Shown: positions 41,196-49,974 of the stretch, piece after piece
Position numbering within the stretch: the stretch's first letter is position 1
Layout of the letters: the number at the start of each line of letters is the position of its first letter
Assembly (NCBI RefSeq): GCF_001611555.1
Contig: NZ_LSGP01000017.1
Span: forward strand, 434,001-498,000
DNA from: Anaerosporomusa subterranea
GTDB lineage: Bacteria; Bacillota; Negativicutes; Sporomusales; Acetonemataceae
DNA length: 64,000 nucleotides
Direction of reading: 5' to 3'
The notes under the pieces: model-generated
What the model saw: only the letters and a program-made list of their open reading frames with translations
Databases searched by the model: none
What the model was told of the DNA's origin: nothing
Made by a program: the position numbers and the translations under genes

Positions 41196-42079
41196 TGGAA
41201 ATAAAACCGTCTGTGTGGACGATCGGTGAAATCTTGCAATGGACGAAGCAGTACTTCAGCGGTAAAGGTGTGGATAATCCCAGACTTGACGCCGAGGTGC
41301 TGCTTTCCCATATTCTACACCGAGATAGGTTATACTTATATGTACACTATGACCAACCGCTGGCGCCGGATGAATTGATTGCTTTCCGTGAGTGTGTTCG
41401 CAAACGGGCAGCTCGCATTCCGGTTGCTTATATTACTGGCGAAAGAGAATTCTTTGGTCTGATGTTTACGGTTTCTGCTGACGTGCTTGTTCCCCGCCCG
41501 GAAACCGAGTTACTGGTGGAAGCAGTGTTGAAACGGCTAGAAAGCAGACCTGCGCCACGGATAGTGGATTTGGGGACAGGAAGCGGCGCGATCGCTGTTA
41601 GCCTATTAACACAATTGCCTGCTGCCACAGCTGTCGCGATAGATATCTCTGCAGCCGCACTGGTGATTGCTGAAGAAAATGCTAAACGCCATGGGTTGGC
41701 AGATCGACTGGAATTGAGACAGGGCGATTTCTGGCAGCCTGCTGCTGGTATGCTGTTCGACGCGATCGTCTCTAATCCACCCTATATACCGGCAGACGAT
41801 GTTGCCGCGCTTGCTCCTGAGGTTAGAACCGAGCCAGTTTTAGCACTTGATGGCGGTAAGGATGGTCTCGACTACTATCGCCGCCTGCTGACAGATGGCT
41901 ATTCACATCTTGCGCCAGGCGGATTCATGGCCATCGAAATCGGTATTAGCCAGGCTGATGCTATTCGATCGCTGGCAGAACAATCGCCATTTGTCATTCA
42001 AGAAATACTTTTAGACTACGCTGGCATTGAGCGGGTAGTGGTACTGACTGGTAGGGGGAGAGAAAATGTTGAAAACTGA
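41195..42079 (+). CDS. prmC: Release factor glutamine methyltransferase
   Basis: 294-residue SAM enzyme that methylates the GGQ glutamine of release factors, here the product of the adjacent prfA. N-terminal substrate-binding helices (LDAEVLLSHIL) and VPRPETELLVEAV precede SAM motif I VDLGTGSGAIAVS and the catalytic VSNPPYIP. One-base overlap with prfA and 14-base overlap with the next gene imply one operon. Confidence 0.96.
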   Translation: MEIKPSVWTIGEILQWTKQYFSGKGVDNPRLDAEVLLSHILHRDRLYLYVHYDQPLAPDELIAFRECVRKRAARIPVAYITGEREFFGLMFTVSADVLVPRPETELLVEAVLKRLESRPAPRIVDLGTGSGAIAVSLLTQLPAATAVAIDISAAALVIAEENAKRHGLADRLELRQGDFWQPAAGMLFDAIVSNPPYIPADDVAALAPEVRTEPVLALDGGKDGLDYYRRLLTDGYSHLAPGGFMAIEIGISQADAIRSLAEQSPFVIQEILLDYAGIERVVVLTGRGRENVEN

Positions 42080-43118
42080 AATTCGTAAAATCAACCCCTT
42101 ACAGCCAGAGCAGACTATTATCATGCAAGCTGCCAGCATTATCAGTAATGGCGGTCTGGTTGCTTTCCCTACCGAAACTGTCTATGGCTTAGGTGCGAAC
42201 GGCCTTGACGATGTCGCCGCGCGTCGAATCTTCGCCGCTAAGGGAAGGCCTGCTGATAACCCGTTGATCTTACATATTGCAGATCAGGCAGAAATCCGCC
42301 CCTTAGTCAAAAGTGTGCCAGCCAATGCTATAGCGTTAATGAACGCGTTTTGGCCAGGCCCGCTCACTGTTGTCCTCGAACGTAGTGAATTAGTGCCTGA
42401 CGCGGTAACTGCAGGACTTGATACAGTTGCTATTCGGTTGCCACGGTCTCTGATCGCCAGACGCTTGATTCAAGCCGCTGGCGTACCGATCGCCGCCCCT
42501 AGCGCGAATGCGTCTGGTCGGCCGAGTCCAACCACAGCGCAAGCGGTTTGGTTTGATCTGGTTGGCAAGCTGGACATGATTCTCGATGGCGGTCAGTGTG
42601 ATGTTGGTCTGGAGTCCACGGTAGTTGACTGCACTACACCGGTGCCAACTTTGTTGCGCCCAGGCGGGATTACCCGCGAAATGCTGCTCGCTGTTCTCGG
42701 AGAACTGGAGCTTGATCGCAATTTGTCAGACCAAACGTCAGCCCCCCGATCACCGGGGATGAAATATACACATTATGCGCCTGCCGCACCGATGATTCTA
42801 ATTGACGCATTGCCGCCGGCCGATACAGTCAAGCTCTTATTGCGCGAAGTCAATCTGGCCCTAGCTGCGGGAAAGCGGGTTGGGGCAGTTACTTCGGCGG
42901 AAACCGCGGCTCTGTTGCCTAAAGGTGTACTTGGTGCAGTCTACGGTCCGCGTGGTGATAAAGAACAGATGGCTGGTAACGTGTATGAGTGCTTGCGCCG
43001 TTTTGACAAATCTCCGGTTGATGTGATTTTTGGCGAAGCGGTTGATGAGGCAGGCATTGGCTTAGCGATTATGAACCGTCTGCGTAAGGCTGCCGGTTAT
43101 CGCATAATCTCAGGCTAG
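42066..43118 (+). CDS. L-threonylcarbamoyladenylate synthase (Sua5/YwlC type)
   Basis: 350 residues: an N-terminal YrdC domain (about 15-205) and a C-terminal Sua5 domain (about 240-345) joined by a Pro/Ser linker with the conserved SPGMKYTHYAPAAP. Motifs are VAFPTETVYGLGANG, FAAKGRPADNPL and AAPSANASGRPSPTTA. It makes threonylcarbamoyl-AMP for t6A37 in ANN-decoding tRNAs. Order prfA-prmC-sua5-mntP-ywlE matches B. subtilis. Confidence 0.95.
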   Translation: MLKTEIRKINPLQPEQTIIMQAASIISNGGLVAFPTETVYGLGANGLDDVAARRIFAAKGRPADNPLILHIADQAEIRPLVKSVPANAIALMNAFWPGPLTVVLERSELVPDAVTAGLDTVAIRLPRSLIARRLIQAAGVPIAAPSANASGRPSPTTAQAVWFDLVGKLDMILDGGQCDVGLESTVVDCTTPVPTLLRPGGITREMLLAVLGELELDRNLSDQTSAPRSPGMKYTHYAPAAPMILIDALPPADTVKLLLREVNLALAAGKRVGAVTSAETAALLPKGVLGAVYGPRGDKEQMAGNVYECLRRFDKSPVDVIFGEAVDEAGIGLAIMNRLRKAAGYRIISG

Positions 43119-43158
43119 TCAGTCGGAATCATTAATATAAAAGAGTCTCTACTAGACG

Positions 43159-43190
43159 CCGCGTGCTCAACATATACTTAGAGCATGCGG
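43159..43190 (+). promoter_or_regulatory. Hairpin just before the mntP ribosome site
   Basis: CCGCGTGCTC (43159-43168) / GAGCATGCGG (43181-43190) with one G-T pair and a 12-base loop. It abuts GGTGAGAA used by mntP, so it could modulate translation (inference). It does not look like a yybP-ykoY manganese riboswitch, being too short. Confidence 0.45.
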
Positions 43191-43200
43191 GGTGAGAAGC

Positions 43201-43800
43201 GTGAGTACGTTTGAATTTTTTGCTCTGAGCATAGCTCTTGGTGCAGATATGTTTTCTGTCGCTGTGCCAATTGGCATGAATAACGTCCGTCGCCGTCTAA
43301 TTGTTAGGGCAGCTGCAATCTTCGCACTGTTTCATATTGGCATGATTCTGCTAGGCTATTATGCTGGTAGTTGGATTTGCCGTTTCGTCGAACATTTGGG
43401 GACGTACCACTTTGACTGCCCAACAGTGCTCGTCGAAAACTTGGCTCAAGGTATTGGCGCCTTGGTTTTGGCTGGGCTGGGGGTCGAGATGATTGTAGAT
43501 TATTTTAACGATGACGAAAATGGTGTTGTTGGCAGCAAGCTGCTACAGGGCAAAGCGATGCTGGTCATTGCCGTCAGTGTCAGCATAGATGCGCTGGCTG
43601 CAGGTTTTAGTCTGGGCATGCTGGCGGTCGATTTATGGCGGCTTACTGCTATTCTTGGACTGGTGATTTTTACTATTGCGATTATTGGGCTGGGGCTTGG
43701 CCATAAGATCGGACGCCGGCTTGACGGAAAGTCAGAACTAGTCGGCGGCGCAATGTTGCTGATTTTAGCGCTGCATTTGCTATATTCCGCATTTGTTTAA
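43201..43800 (+). CDS. mntP: MntP-type manganese efflux family membrane protein
   Basis: 199 residues, six hydrophobic helices in two related halves. The metal-site acidic residues recur as SIALGADMFSVAVPIG and VSVSIDALAAGFSLGM. MntP exports Mn2+. GTG 43201 has GGGGTGAG upstream; the in-frame GTG at 43192 overlaps that site. The position between sua5 and ywlE supports the assignment. A central acidic loop (YFNDDENG) is present. Substrate is assigned by family and synteny only. Confidence 0.85.
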   Translation: MSTFEFFALSIALGADMFSVAVPIGMNNVRRRLIVRAAAIFALFHIGMILLGYYAGSWICRFVEHLGTYHFDCPTVLVENLAQGIGALVLAGLGVEMIVDYFNDDENGVVGSKLLQGKAMLVIAVSVSIDALAAGFSLGMLAVDLWRLTAILGLVIFTIAIIGLGLGHKIGRRLDGKSELVGGAMLLILALHLLYSAFV

Positions 43801-43875
43801 GAAAACTGTCGGACTTAGTTGCATTTGTATTGCTAAGATCCTTCGGCATCGCTGCGGCGGTTTTTTGGGAATGGT

Positions 43876-43984
43876 GAACGTAGCGCAAAGATCGCAAAGA
43901 TCGCAAAGCGCGCGAAGGGGCAATTTAGTAATTCTTCCTCCGCTTTGCGACGCTTGCGCGCTTCGCGGGCTTTGCGTTAACGTA
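43876..43984. repeat. Family B-like palindromic repeat, copy 11 (divergent)
   Basis: AACGTAGCGCAAAGATCGCAAAGATCGCAAAGCGCGCGAAG on the left (GCAAAGATC units in tandem); CGCTTTGCGACGCTTGCGCGCTTCGCGGGCTTTGCGTTAACGT on the right. Same architecture as family B but with GCAAAG instead of GCAGAG units. Confidence 0.7.
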
Positions 43985-44027
43985 ATTCTACCGTTATACT
44001 TTCTGGCAGTTTGAAAGGAGGATGGAC

Positions 44028-44513
44028 ATGCTTCGCGTTTTATTTGTCTGTACCGGCAACACCTGCCGCAGTCCGATGGCTGAGGCCCTGCTGCGCAGCA
44101 AAGCCGACTCTCTTGGCTGTAGCGACATGATGGTCCTATCAGCCGGGGTTGGCGCTTGGGCGGGAGCCCCAGCTTCTAGCGGCGCGCTTTCGGCGATGAG
44201 TGAGCTAAATATTGATTTGAGTAGTCATCAATCACGGCAAATTGCGGCAGAGTATGTGGCAGCAGCAGATTTAATTTTGACCATGACTGAGAACCATCGC
44301 CGCTACCTGATTGCTGCTTTTCCGGAAGCTGTAGATAAGGCCATCACTCTAGGGGAGTTTGCCGGAACCGGCCAAGATGTGGCCGATCCCTATGGCGGCG
44401 ATGCGGAGCAATATCGCACCTGCGCAACACAAATACAGGCATTGCTCGAACTGTCGTGGGAAAAAATTGTCGAGCGGGCAGGAAAAAAGGCAGCGGTGGA
44501 GAAAGAAAAGTGA
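44028..44513 (+). CDS. ywlE: Protein-arginine phosphatase YwlE-like (low-Mr PTP family)
   Basis: 161 residues. The active-site loop VCTGNTCRSPMAEALL gives Cys8, Thr12 and Arg14. The threonine at the YwlE Thr11 position is the known determinant of phosphoarginine specificity. The general acid Asp lies in VADPYGGD. In B. subtilis YwlE reverses McsB protein-arginine phosphorylation. ATG 44028 is chosen since AAAGGAGG ends seven bases before it; ATG 44022 is too close. Confidence 0.92.
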   Translation: MLRVLFVCTGNTCRSPMAEALLRSKADSLGCSDMMVLSAGVGAWAGAPASSGALSAMSELNIDLSSHQSRQIAAEYVAAADLILTMTENHRRYLIAAFPEAVDKAITLGEFAGTGQDVADPYGGDAEQYRTCATQIQALLELSWEKIVERAGKKAAVEKEK

Positions 44514-44540
44514 AATACAGCAAATGGAGGTTCTGGCTTT

Positions 44541-44981
44541 ATGACTCTGGCAATTGGTAGTGATCATGGTGGCTTTCACCTAAAAGAAACCATTAAACAA
44601 CATCTTGAAGCAAGAGGCTTCGCTTACCGCGATTTTGGGACATGCTCGACCACATCGGTCGACTACCCGGATTTCGCTCAGACGGTAGCCCAAGCTGTAG
44701 CAGACGGCGAATGTGAACGCGGTATTCTTATCTGCGGCACAGGCGTTGGCATCTCGATAGCGGCAAATAAAGTCAAAGGAATTCGCGCCGCTCTCTGTCA
44801 TGACGTGTTTTCGGCTCAAATGTCGCGAGAACATAATGATGCCAACATTTTAGCACTGGGAGAGCGCGTAGTTGGCCCAGGACTGGCGTTGATGATTGTC
44901 GATACTTGGCTGACGGCTAAGTTCGCGGGCGGACGCCATGAGCAACGGGTGAAAAAAATCACTGCCCTTGAACAGGAGTGA
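44541..44981 (+). CDS. rpiB: Ribose-5-phosphate isomerase B
   Basis: 146-residue RpiB/LacAB fold isomerase interconverting ribose-5-P and ribulose-5-P. IGSDHGGFHLKE supplies the phosphate/substrate residues, RGILICGTGVGISIAANK the catalytic Cys loop, and REHNDANILALGERV the C-terminal signature. It lies in the ywlE-rpiB-ywlG-glyA run. AAATGGAGG precedes the ATG. Confidence 0.95.
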   Translation: MTLAIGSDHGGFHLKETIKQHLEARGFAYRDFGTCSTTSVDYPDFAQTVAQAVADGECERGILICGTGVGISIAANKVKGIRAALCHDVFSAQMSREHNDANILALGERVVGPGLALMIVDTWLTAKFAGGRHEQRVKKITALEQE

Positions 44982-44985
44982 GAAC

Positions 44986-45534
44986 ATGACAGCTGAGATT
45001 GAGCGTATTGCACGGGAAACACGAGACGTGGCTGAAGAACTGTTGGCTGTGGCCGGTCTTGCCTCAGGCGCCATTTTAGTTGTAGGCTGTAGTACCAGTG
45101 AAGTGAAGGGGGAAAGGATCGGTTCTGCTGGATCTGAGGAAACTGCGGCGGCGATTCTTGATAGTTTATTGGCTGCTTGCCGGCGGCGCGGCCTATACCT
45201 GGCGATTCAGTGCTGCGAGCACCTCAACCGAGCGTTGGTGGTAGAACGTGATGTTCTGCTGACAAACAATCTGACCCAAGTCAGCGCTATTCCGGTTCTC
45301 AAGGCTGGAGGCGCTATGGCCGCGACCGCAATGCAACGCTTTACTCATCCGGTGCTGGTAGAAACGATCGAAGCCGATGCCGGGATTGATATCGGGCTGA
45401 CGCTGATTGGCATGCACCTGAAGCGGGTGGCTATCCCTATCCGCCTTAGCCAAAAGACAATTGGACAAGCTCTTGTCAATGCTGCCCGAACTCGTCCAAA
45501 ACTTATTGGTGGTGCCCGGGCTGTCTACGAATAA
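44986..45534 (+). CDS. ywlG: YwlG family protein (DUF436, TIGR01440)
   Basis: 182-residue conserved Firmicute protein of unknown function, recognised by gene order and by [34 protein letters not shown] and [18 protein letters not shown]. Short conserved Cys/His segments could form an active site. ATG 44986 follows the rpiB stop by four bases and has AGGAGTGAG upstream. Confidence 0.9.
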   Translation: MTAEIERIARETRDVAEELLAVAGLASGAILVVGCSTSEVKGERIGSAGSEETAAAILDSLLAACRRRGLYLAIQCCEHLNRALVVERDVLLTNNLTQVSAIPVLKAGGAMAATAMQRFTHPVLVETIEADAGIDIGLTLIGMHLKRVAIPIRLSQKTIGQALVNAARTRPKLIGGARAVYE

Positions 45535-45551
45535 CAAGATGGAGGGTTATG

Positions 45552-46793
45552 ATGTCGATTCTTTCTAGTTTTGATCCAGAGATTGCTGAAGCAATTCGCT
45601 TGGAGTTGTCCAGGCAACAGAATAAGCTTGAACTCATAGCGTCAGAGAATTTTGTCTCAAAAGCTGTATTGGAAGCACAAGGATCGATCTTGACCAACAA
45701 ATATGCTGAAGGATATCCAGGCGCCCGATATTATGGCGGCTGTGAGCATGTTGACGTTATTGAGCGTATCGCCATCGAGCGCGCTAAGGACCTTTTTGCC
45801 GCTGAACACGCCAATGTGCAGCCTCATTCAGGCGCTCAGGCGAACACGGCCGTATACTTTGCCTTCCTCGAGCCAGGCGATGTCATCCTCGGCATGAACC
45901 TATCTCATGGCGGCCATCTGACTCATGGCAGTCCTGTTAACATTTCGGGCAAATATTACAAAGTCATTTCTTATGGTGTTGACGAGAGTAATCAGCGAAT
46001 TGACTATGATGCCGTCCGAGCGTTGGCGAAAGAGCATAAGCCAAAAATGCTGGTCGTGGGCGCCAGCGCCTATCCTCGGGTAATTGACTTTGCCCGTATG
46101 GGTGAGATTGCCCGCGAGGCAGGCGCTTTGATGATGGTCGATATGGCTCATATCGCCGGCTTGGTGGCTGCGGGACTTCATCCCAGCCCGGTGCCGTATG
46201 CTGATATTGTAACTACAACTACCCATAAAACATTGCGTGGTCCTCGTGGCGGCCTTATTCTCTGTCGGGCTCAATACGCCAAGGCGATTGACAAGGCTAT
46301 TTTCCCCGGCATTCAGGGTGGGCCGCTGATGCATGCAATTGCCGCCAAGGCGGTAGCACTGCGTGAGGCCCAAACGGAAGAATTCCGCCTTTACCAGGAG
46401 CAAATTCTGAGGAATGCTGCCACTTTGGCTGACGAACTGCGAAAGTCTGGCTTTACCTTGGTATCAGGCGGCACAGATAATCATCTGATGCTAATCGATG
46501 TACGCCCCCAGGGACTGACTGGCAAACAAGCCGAAAAGCTGCTTGATGAGATTGGAGTGACTGTTAATAAAAACACTATTCCTTTCGATCCAGCCAGCCC
46601 GTTTGTCACCAGCGGCATTCGATTGGGAACTCCGGCGCTTACCTCGCGTGGTATGAAAGAAGCTGCAATGGAGAAAGTCGCTGAAATCATCGCTTTAACT
46701 TTGAGCCGACCGGAAGATGAGATCGCTAAAAATACGGCGCGCGGCATGGTTAGCCGGCTTTGCGCGCAGTACCCGCTGTACGCGGACGAATAG
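45552..46793 (+). CDS. glyA: Serine hydroxymethyltransferase
   Basis: 413-residue PLP enzyme interconverting serine and glycine with tetrahydrofolate. [30 protein letters not shown] and the PLP-lysine segment [14 protein letters not shown] are diagnostic. ATG 45552 has GGAGGG at optimal spacing; 45549 is too near it. Start of the glyA-upp pair. Confidence 0.97.
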   Translation: MSILSSFDPEIAEAIRLELSRQQNKLELIASENFVSKAVLEAQGSILTNKYAEGYPGARYYGGCEHVDVIERIAIERAKDLFAAEHANVQPHSGAQANTAVYFAFLEPGDVILGMNLSHGGHLTHGSPVNISGKYYKVISYGVDESNQRIDYDAVRALAKEHKPKMLVVGASAYPRVIDFARMGEIAREAGALMMVDMAHIAGLVAAGLHPSPVPYADIVTTTTHKTLRGPRGGLILCRAQYAKAIDKAIFPGIQGGPLMHAIAAKAVALREAQTEEFRLYQEQILRNAATLADELRKSGFTLVSGGTDNHLMLIDVRPQGLTGKQAEKLLDEIGVTVNKNTIPFDPASPFVTSGIRLGTPALTSRGMKEAAMEKVAEIIALTLSRPEDEIAKNTARGMVSRLCAQYPLYADE

Positions 46794-46813
46794 GGAGTAG
46801 GGGGAATAGAAGA

Positions 46814-47440
46814 ATGCAAGTACGAGTCATTGATCATCCGCTCATCCAACACAAACTGACCCTAATCCGGGACGTTAAAACCGGTCCCAAGGAATTCCGC
46901 GAGCTACTTGAGGAAGTCGCTATGCTTATGGCCTATGAGATCACCCGTGACCTGCCGCTTGAAACCACGATGATTGAGACTCCAGTGGCCCAATGCGCCT
47001 GTAAGGTATTGTCAGGCAAGAAAATTAGCGTTGTTCCCATCCTGCGCGCTGGTCTTGGCATGGTTAACGGTGTGTTACGCCTTATCCCTGCCGCCAAGGT
47101 CGGTCATGTTGGACTGTACCGTGATCCGGAAACCCTTATGCCGGTTGAATACTATTGCAAACTGCCCAGTGATATAGCTGAACGTGAAATTGTTGTCATT
47201 GACCCGATGCTGGCGACCGGCGGCTCTTCTGCAGCCTGCATTGAATTGTTAAAACGCAAAGGCGCCCGTCACATTAAGTTAATGTGCCTGGTAGCCGCGC
47301 CTGAGGGTATCCACCTTGTTAACAATCAGCACCCCGATGTTGAAATTTACACGGCAGCGGTTGATGAAAAACTTAACGACCACGGCTACATCGTTCCGGG
47401 GTTGGGCGATGCTGGCGACCGTATTTTCGGTACAAAATAG
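46814..47440 (+). CDS. upp: Uracil phosphoribosyltransferase
   Basis: 208-residue salvage enzyme making UMP from uracil and [17 protein letters not shown] opens it, [13 protein letters not shown] binds uracil-side elements, the PRPP loop is [13 protein letters not shown], and [16 protein letters not shown] is the C-terminal signature. ATG 46814 with GGGGGAA upstream. The final base of the stop codon begins a family A repeat. Confidence 0.97.
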   Translation: MQVRVIDHPLIQHKLTLIRDVKTGPKEFRELLEEVAMLMAYEITRDLPLETTMIETPVAQCACKVLSGKKISVVPILRAGLGMVNGVLRLIPAAKVGHVGLYRDPETLMPVEYYCKLPSDIAEREIVVIDPMLATGGSSAACIELLKRKGARHIKLMCLVAAPEGIHLVNNQHPDVEIYTAAVDEKLNDHGYIVPGLGDAGDRIFGTK

Positions 47441-47563
47441 AGGACGTTGATAAAGGCCAATCTGCGTTGTTCGCCTCGCCAACCCATTGCTAGCGTACCC
47501 CGCGTACGCGTCGCTGCTGGGTCGGCGGGGCTGCCTAGCATCTCGACCTTTCTGAACGTCCTC
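47440..47563. repeat. Family A hairpin element, copy 10 (short form)
   Basis: Arms GAGGACGTT (47440-47448) and AACGTCCTC (47555-47563). Contains ATCTGCGTTG, GCTAGCGTACCCCGCGTACGCGTCGC and CCTAGCATCTCG. Occupies nearly all of the upp-deaminase gap. Confidence 0.8.
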
Positions 47564-47582
47564 GGAACGAGGAAGTGAATCT

Positions 47583-48029
47583 ATGGCCAGACCCAGTTGG
47601 GACGAATATTTTATGCAAATTGCGGATGTTGTCGCTACGCGATCGACATGTTGTCGCCGTCAGGTTGGTGCCGCCATTGTCAAAGGCAAGCGCCTATTAA
47701 CAACTGGTTATAATGGTGCGCCGCAGGGACTGGCGCATTGCCTGGAAATCGGCTGCATGCGGGAGAAGCTGGGCATACCATCAGGCGAACGACATGAACT
47801 TTGCCGCGGTCTGCACGCTGAACAAAATGCCATTATTCAAGGGGCGTTATATGGAGTGGAGATTGAAGGTGCCACCCTTTACTGTACTCACATGCCTTGT
47901 TCCGCCTGTTCGAAGATGTTGATCAACGCCGGTATCAGGCGCGTTGTTTACCGCCACGGTTACCCGGACGAACTAGCCAGATCCCTGACGGGAGAAGCTG
48001 GGGTAGAAATGGTTTGTTTAGAAGACTAA
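47583..48029 (+). CDS. dCMP deaminase (ComEB-like)
   Basis: 148-residue zinc deaminase. [21 protein letters not shown] opens as in ComEB. The zinc/catalytic motifs are LHAEQNAI (His, Glu) and [13 protein letters not shown] (PCxxC). It converts dCMP to dUMP. The order upp-dCMP deaminase-tagO-mnaA-atp is common in Clostridia; here about 7 kb separate it from tagO. Confidence 0.93.
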   Translation: MARPSWDEYFMQIADVVATRSTCCRRQVGAAIVKGKRLLTTGYNGAPQGLAHCLEIGCMREKLGIPSGERHELCRGLHAEQNAIIQGALYGVEIEGATLYCTHMPCSACSKMLINAGIRRVVYRHGYPDELARSLTGEAGVEMVCLED

Positions 48030-48048
48030 GTTCAAATGATTGATGGTT

Positions 48049-48084
48049 AACCGGGCAGCTACACATCAGCGGCCCGGTTTTTCT
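48049..48084 (+). terminator. Intrinsic terminator after the deaminase
   Basis: AACCGGGC (48049-48056) / GCCCGGTT (48072-48079) followed by TTTTCTTT. Confidence 0.8.
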
Positions 48085-48088
48085 TTAA

Positions 48089-48146
48089 CCCTCAGTGTCC
48101 TCTTTACCGTCCGTGCCCTCTGTGGAACGGTGCTCCGTACTTCCCG
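48089..48146. repeat. Family B half-repeat, copy 12 (degenerate)
   Basis: CCCTCAGTGTCCTCTTTAC, CCCTCTGTGGAACGG and CCGTACTTCCC match the right arm and flank of copies 6 and 7. The rest of the 48030-48296 gap is A/T-rich with no gene. Confidence 0.5.
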
Positions 48147-48296
48147 AAGAGTCAGATATTTTAAAAAAATTAAAAAAAACTAAATTTTTCGCTTTTCAGA
48201 CAGGAAAGTGAACAAGATAAGCCGTATATAAGTAATAATGTGGTTGCGAGTGTACAAATTTGACCGCATAACGATTAACCTAAAGGGGGGCAACAC

Positions 48297-49700
48297 GTGA
48301 ACAGTAACGCGAGAAAAGGACTTCTTGTTGTACTAATTGGCTTAGTGATTTGGTTCCTACCTGTACCGGCTGGTCTGAAGCCTCAGGCCTGGCAATTATT
48401 CGCAATTTTTGTCGCCACCATTCTTGGTTTCATTCTTCAACCGCTGCCAATTGGTGCCGTTGCGCTAATTAGTGTTGGCATCACTGGATTTCTTAAGATT
48501 GTTAGTCCAGCCGATGTTTTGTCCGGATTCGGCAATACGACCATCTGGTTAATCGTGTCTGCATTTTTGTTCGCCAAAGGATTTATTAAGACCGGTTTGG
48601 GACGGCGCATTGCTTACAAGATCATGGGCGAGATCGGCGATAGCTCGTTAAAATTGGGCTATGCTATGGTGCTGAGCGACTTGATCATTGCTCCGGCAAC
48701 ACCTTCCAATACCGCCCGCGCTGGCGGCATTCTTTATCCGATTGTTCGCAGTCTGTGTTCCGCTTTTGATTCTGAACCAGGCGCATCTTCGCGCAAGATT
48801 GGTTCGTATTTGATGAAGACTACGTTTCAAGGCAACTGTATTACTTCAGCGATGTTTATTACTGCAGTGGCACCAAACTCACTGGTTGTTGCTTTGGCGG
48901 CGCAAACTGCAAAAGTTAATATCAGTTGGGGTACCTGGGCGCTGGCTGGCATTGTTCCCGGCCTTGTTGCTTTGGCAGTGACGCCATATATTATCTATAA
49001 ACTGTATCCGCCGGAAATTACTAAAACTCCTGAAGCAAAGGAACTGGCCCGCAAGGAAATCGAAAAGATGGGCCCGATGTCCCGCGGTGAAAAGATTGTT
49101 GCTGCTGTATTCGTTTTAGCCCTGATACTCTGGGCTACAGCATCGTTTACTAAACTGGATGCTACCATGGTTGCTATGGTTTGTGTTGGCATTATGCTGA
49201 TCGGCCAGGCAATTGAATGGAAAGATGTAATCGAAGAAAAAGGCGCTTGGGACACTCTGATCTGGATGGGTGCTCTGATGAGTCTTGCCGGTGCGCTCAA
49301 TAAGTTGGGGCTGATTGGCTGGTTTGCTAAGTTAGTCGGCGGTTCACTTGCTGGCGTTTCCTGGTGGATGGCGCTCGGTGTTCTACTGTTGGTGTATATG
49401 TATTCTCACTATGCGTTCGCCAGCTTGTCAGCTCACGTTACCGCCATGTACGCAGCGTTCTTGGCTGTTGCTGTCGCCGCTGGTTCACCGCCTTTCCTGG
49501 CAGCAATGAGTCTTGGTGTAATTTCGGCTTTGTATGGCGGCCTGACTCACTACGCAACCGGCCCAGCGCCGATTTACTTCGGAGCCGGTTATATTCCGCA
49601 AGGAACCTGGTGGAAAATAGGCTTTGTTATGTCTATCAGTAACCTGATTATTTTCATTGGGTTGGGCGGACTATGGTGGAAAGTCCTCGGCCTCTGGTAA
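48297..49700 (+). CDS. DASS-family (SLC13) di/tricarboxylate transporter
   Basis: 467 residues with about 11-13 hydrophobic helices. The DASS marks are the SNT motif in APATPSNTARAGGILYP and a later GLTHYATGPAPIYFG segment. Relatives move malate, 2-oxoglutarate, succinate, citrate or tartrate. GTG start with AAAGGGGGG upstream. It begins the apparent insertion (48.3-55.4 kb) that interrupts conserved synteny. The stop codon lies in the arm of a family A element. Confidence 0.9.
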   Translation: MNSNARKGLLVVLIGLVIWFLPVPAGLKPQAWQLFAIFVATILGFILQPLPIGAVALISVGITGFLKIVSPADVLSGFGNTTIWLIVSAFLFAKGFIKTGLGRRIAYKIMGEIGDSSLKLGYAMVLSDLIIAPATPSNTARAGGILYPIVRSLCSAFDSEPGASSRKIGSYLMKTTFQGNCITSAMFITAVAPNSLVVALAAQTAKVNISWGTWALAGIVPGLVALAVTPYIIYKLYPPEITKTPEAKELARKEIEKMGPMSRGEKIVAAVFVLALILWATASFTKLDATMVAMVCVGIMLIGQAIEWKDVIEEKGAWDTLIWMGALMSLAGALNKLGLIGWFAKLVGGSLAGVSWWMALGVLLLVYMYSHYAFASLSAHVTAMYAAFLAVAVAAGSPPFLAAMSLGVISALYGGLTHYATGPAPIYFGAGYIPQGTWWKIGFVMSISNLIIFIGLGGLWWKVLGLW

Positions 49701-49827
49701 AAACGCGCTGATATACCCCATCTGCGTTGTTAGGCCCCGCTGCCTCCCTGCTAGCGTACACCAGTACGCGTCGCAGTGGGGCCGCGGGGCCTGCCTAGCA
49801 TCTGGGGCATCTCAGCGCGTTTTTACC
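49696..49827. repeat. Family A hairpin element, copy 11
   Basis: Perfect 15-base arms GGTAAAAACGCGCTG (49696-49710) and CAGCGCGTTTTTACC (49813-49827). The left arm includes the transporter's TAA stop. Inside: CCCCATCTGCGTTG, GCTAGCGTACACCAGTACGCGTCGC, CCTAGCATCTGGGG. GCGCGTTTTT gives it a terminator-like end. Confidence 0.85.
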
Positions 49828-49974
49828 GTGCTGTATAGCTGGTGTTGTGGCTCGCTACGCATCGCAACGGGGTGCTTCCGTATTGCAATACGGAAGGCGT
49901 GGCGCCCCTATCCAGGATATGGTACACTGTATTCAGTGGAAAACCGTGTGCGGGTCTGGCGGAGGTGCGAGAGT

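Noticed and set aside
43119-43200. yybP-ykoY manganese riboswitch before mntP
   Set aside because: Only one simple hairpin fits in about 80 bases; no conserved riboswitch motifs seen.
49657-49974. N-terminal extension of the sigma54 activator
   Set aside because: Would overlap the transporter gene and cross a family A repeat; ATG 49975 has GGAGGTG.
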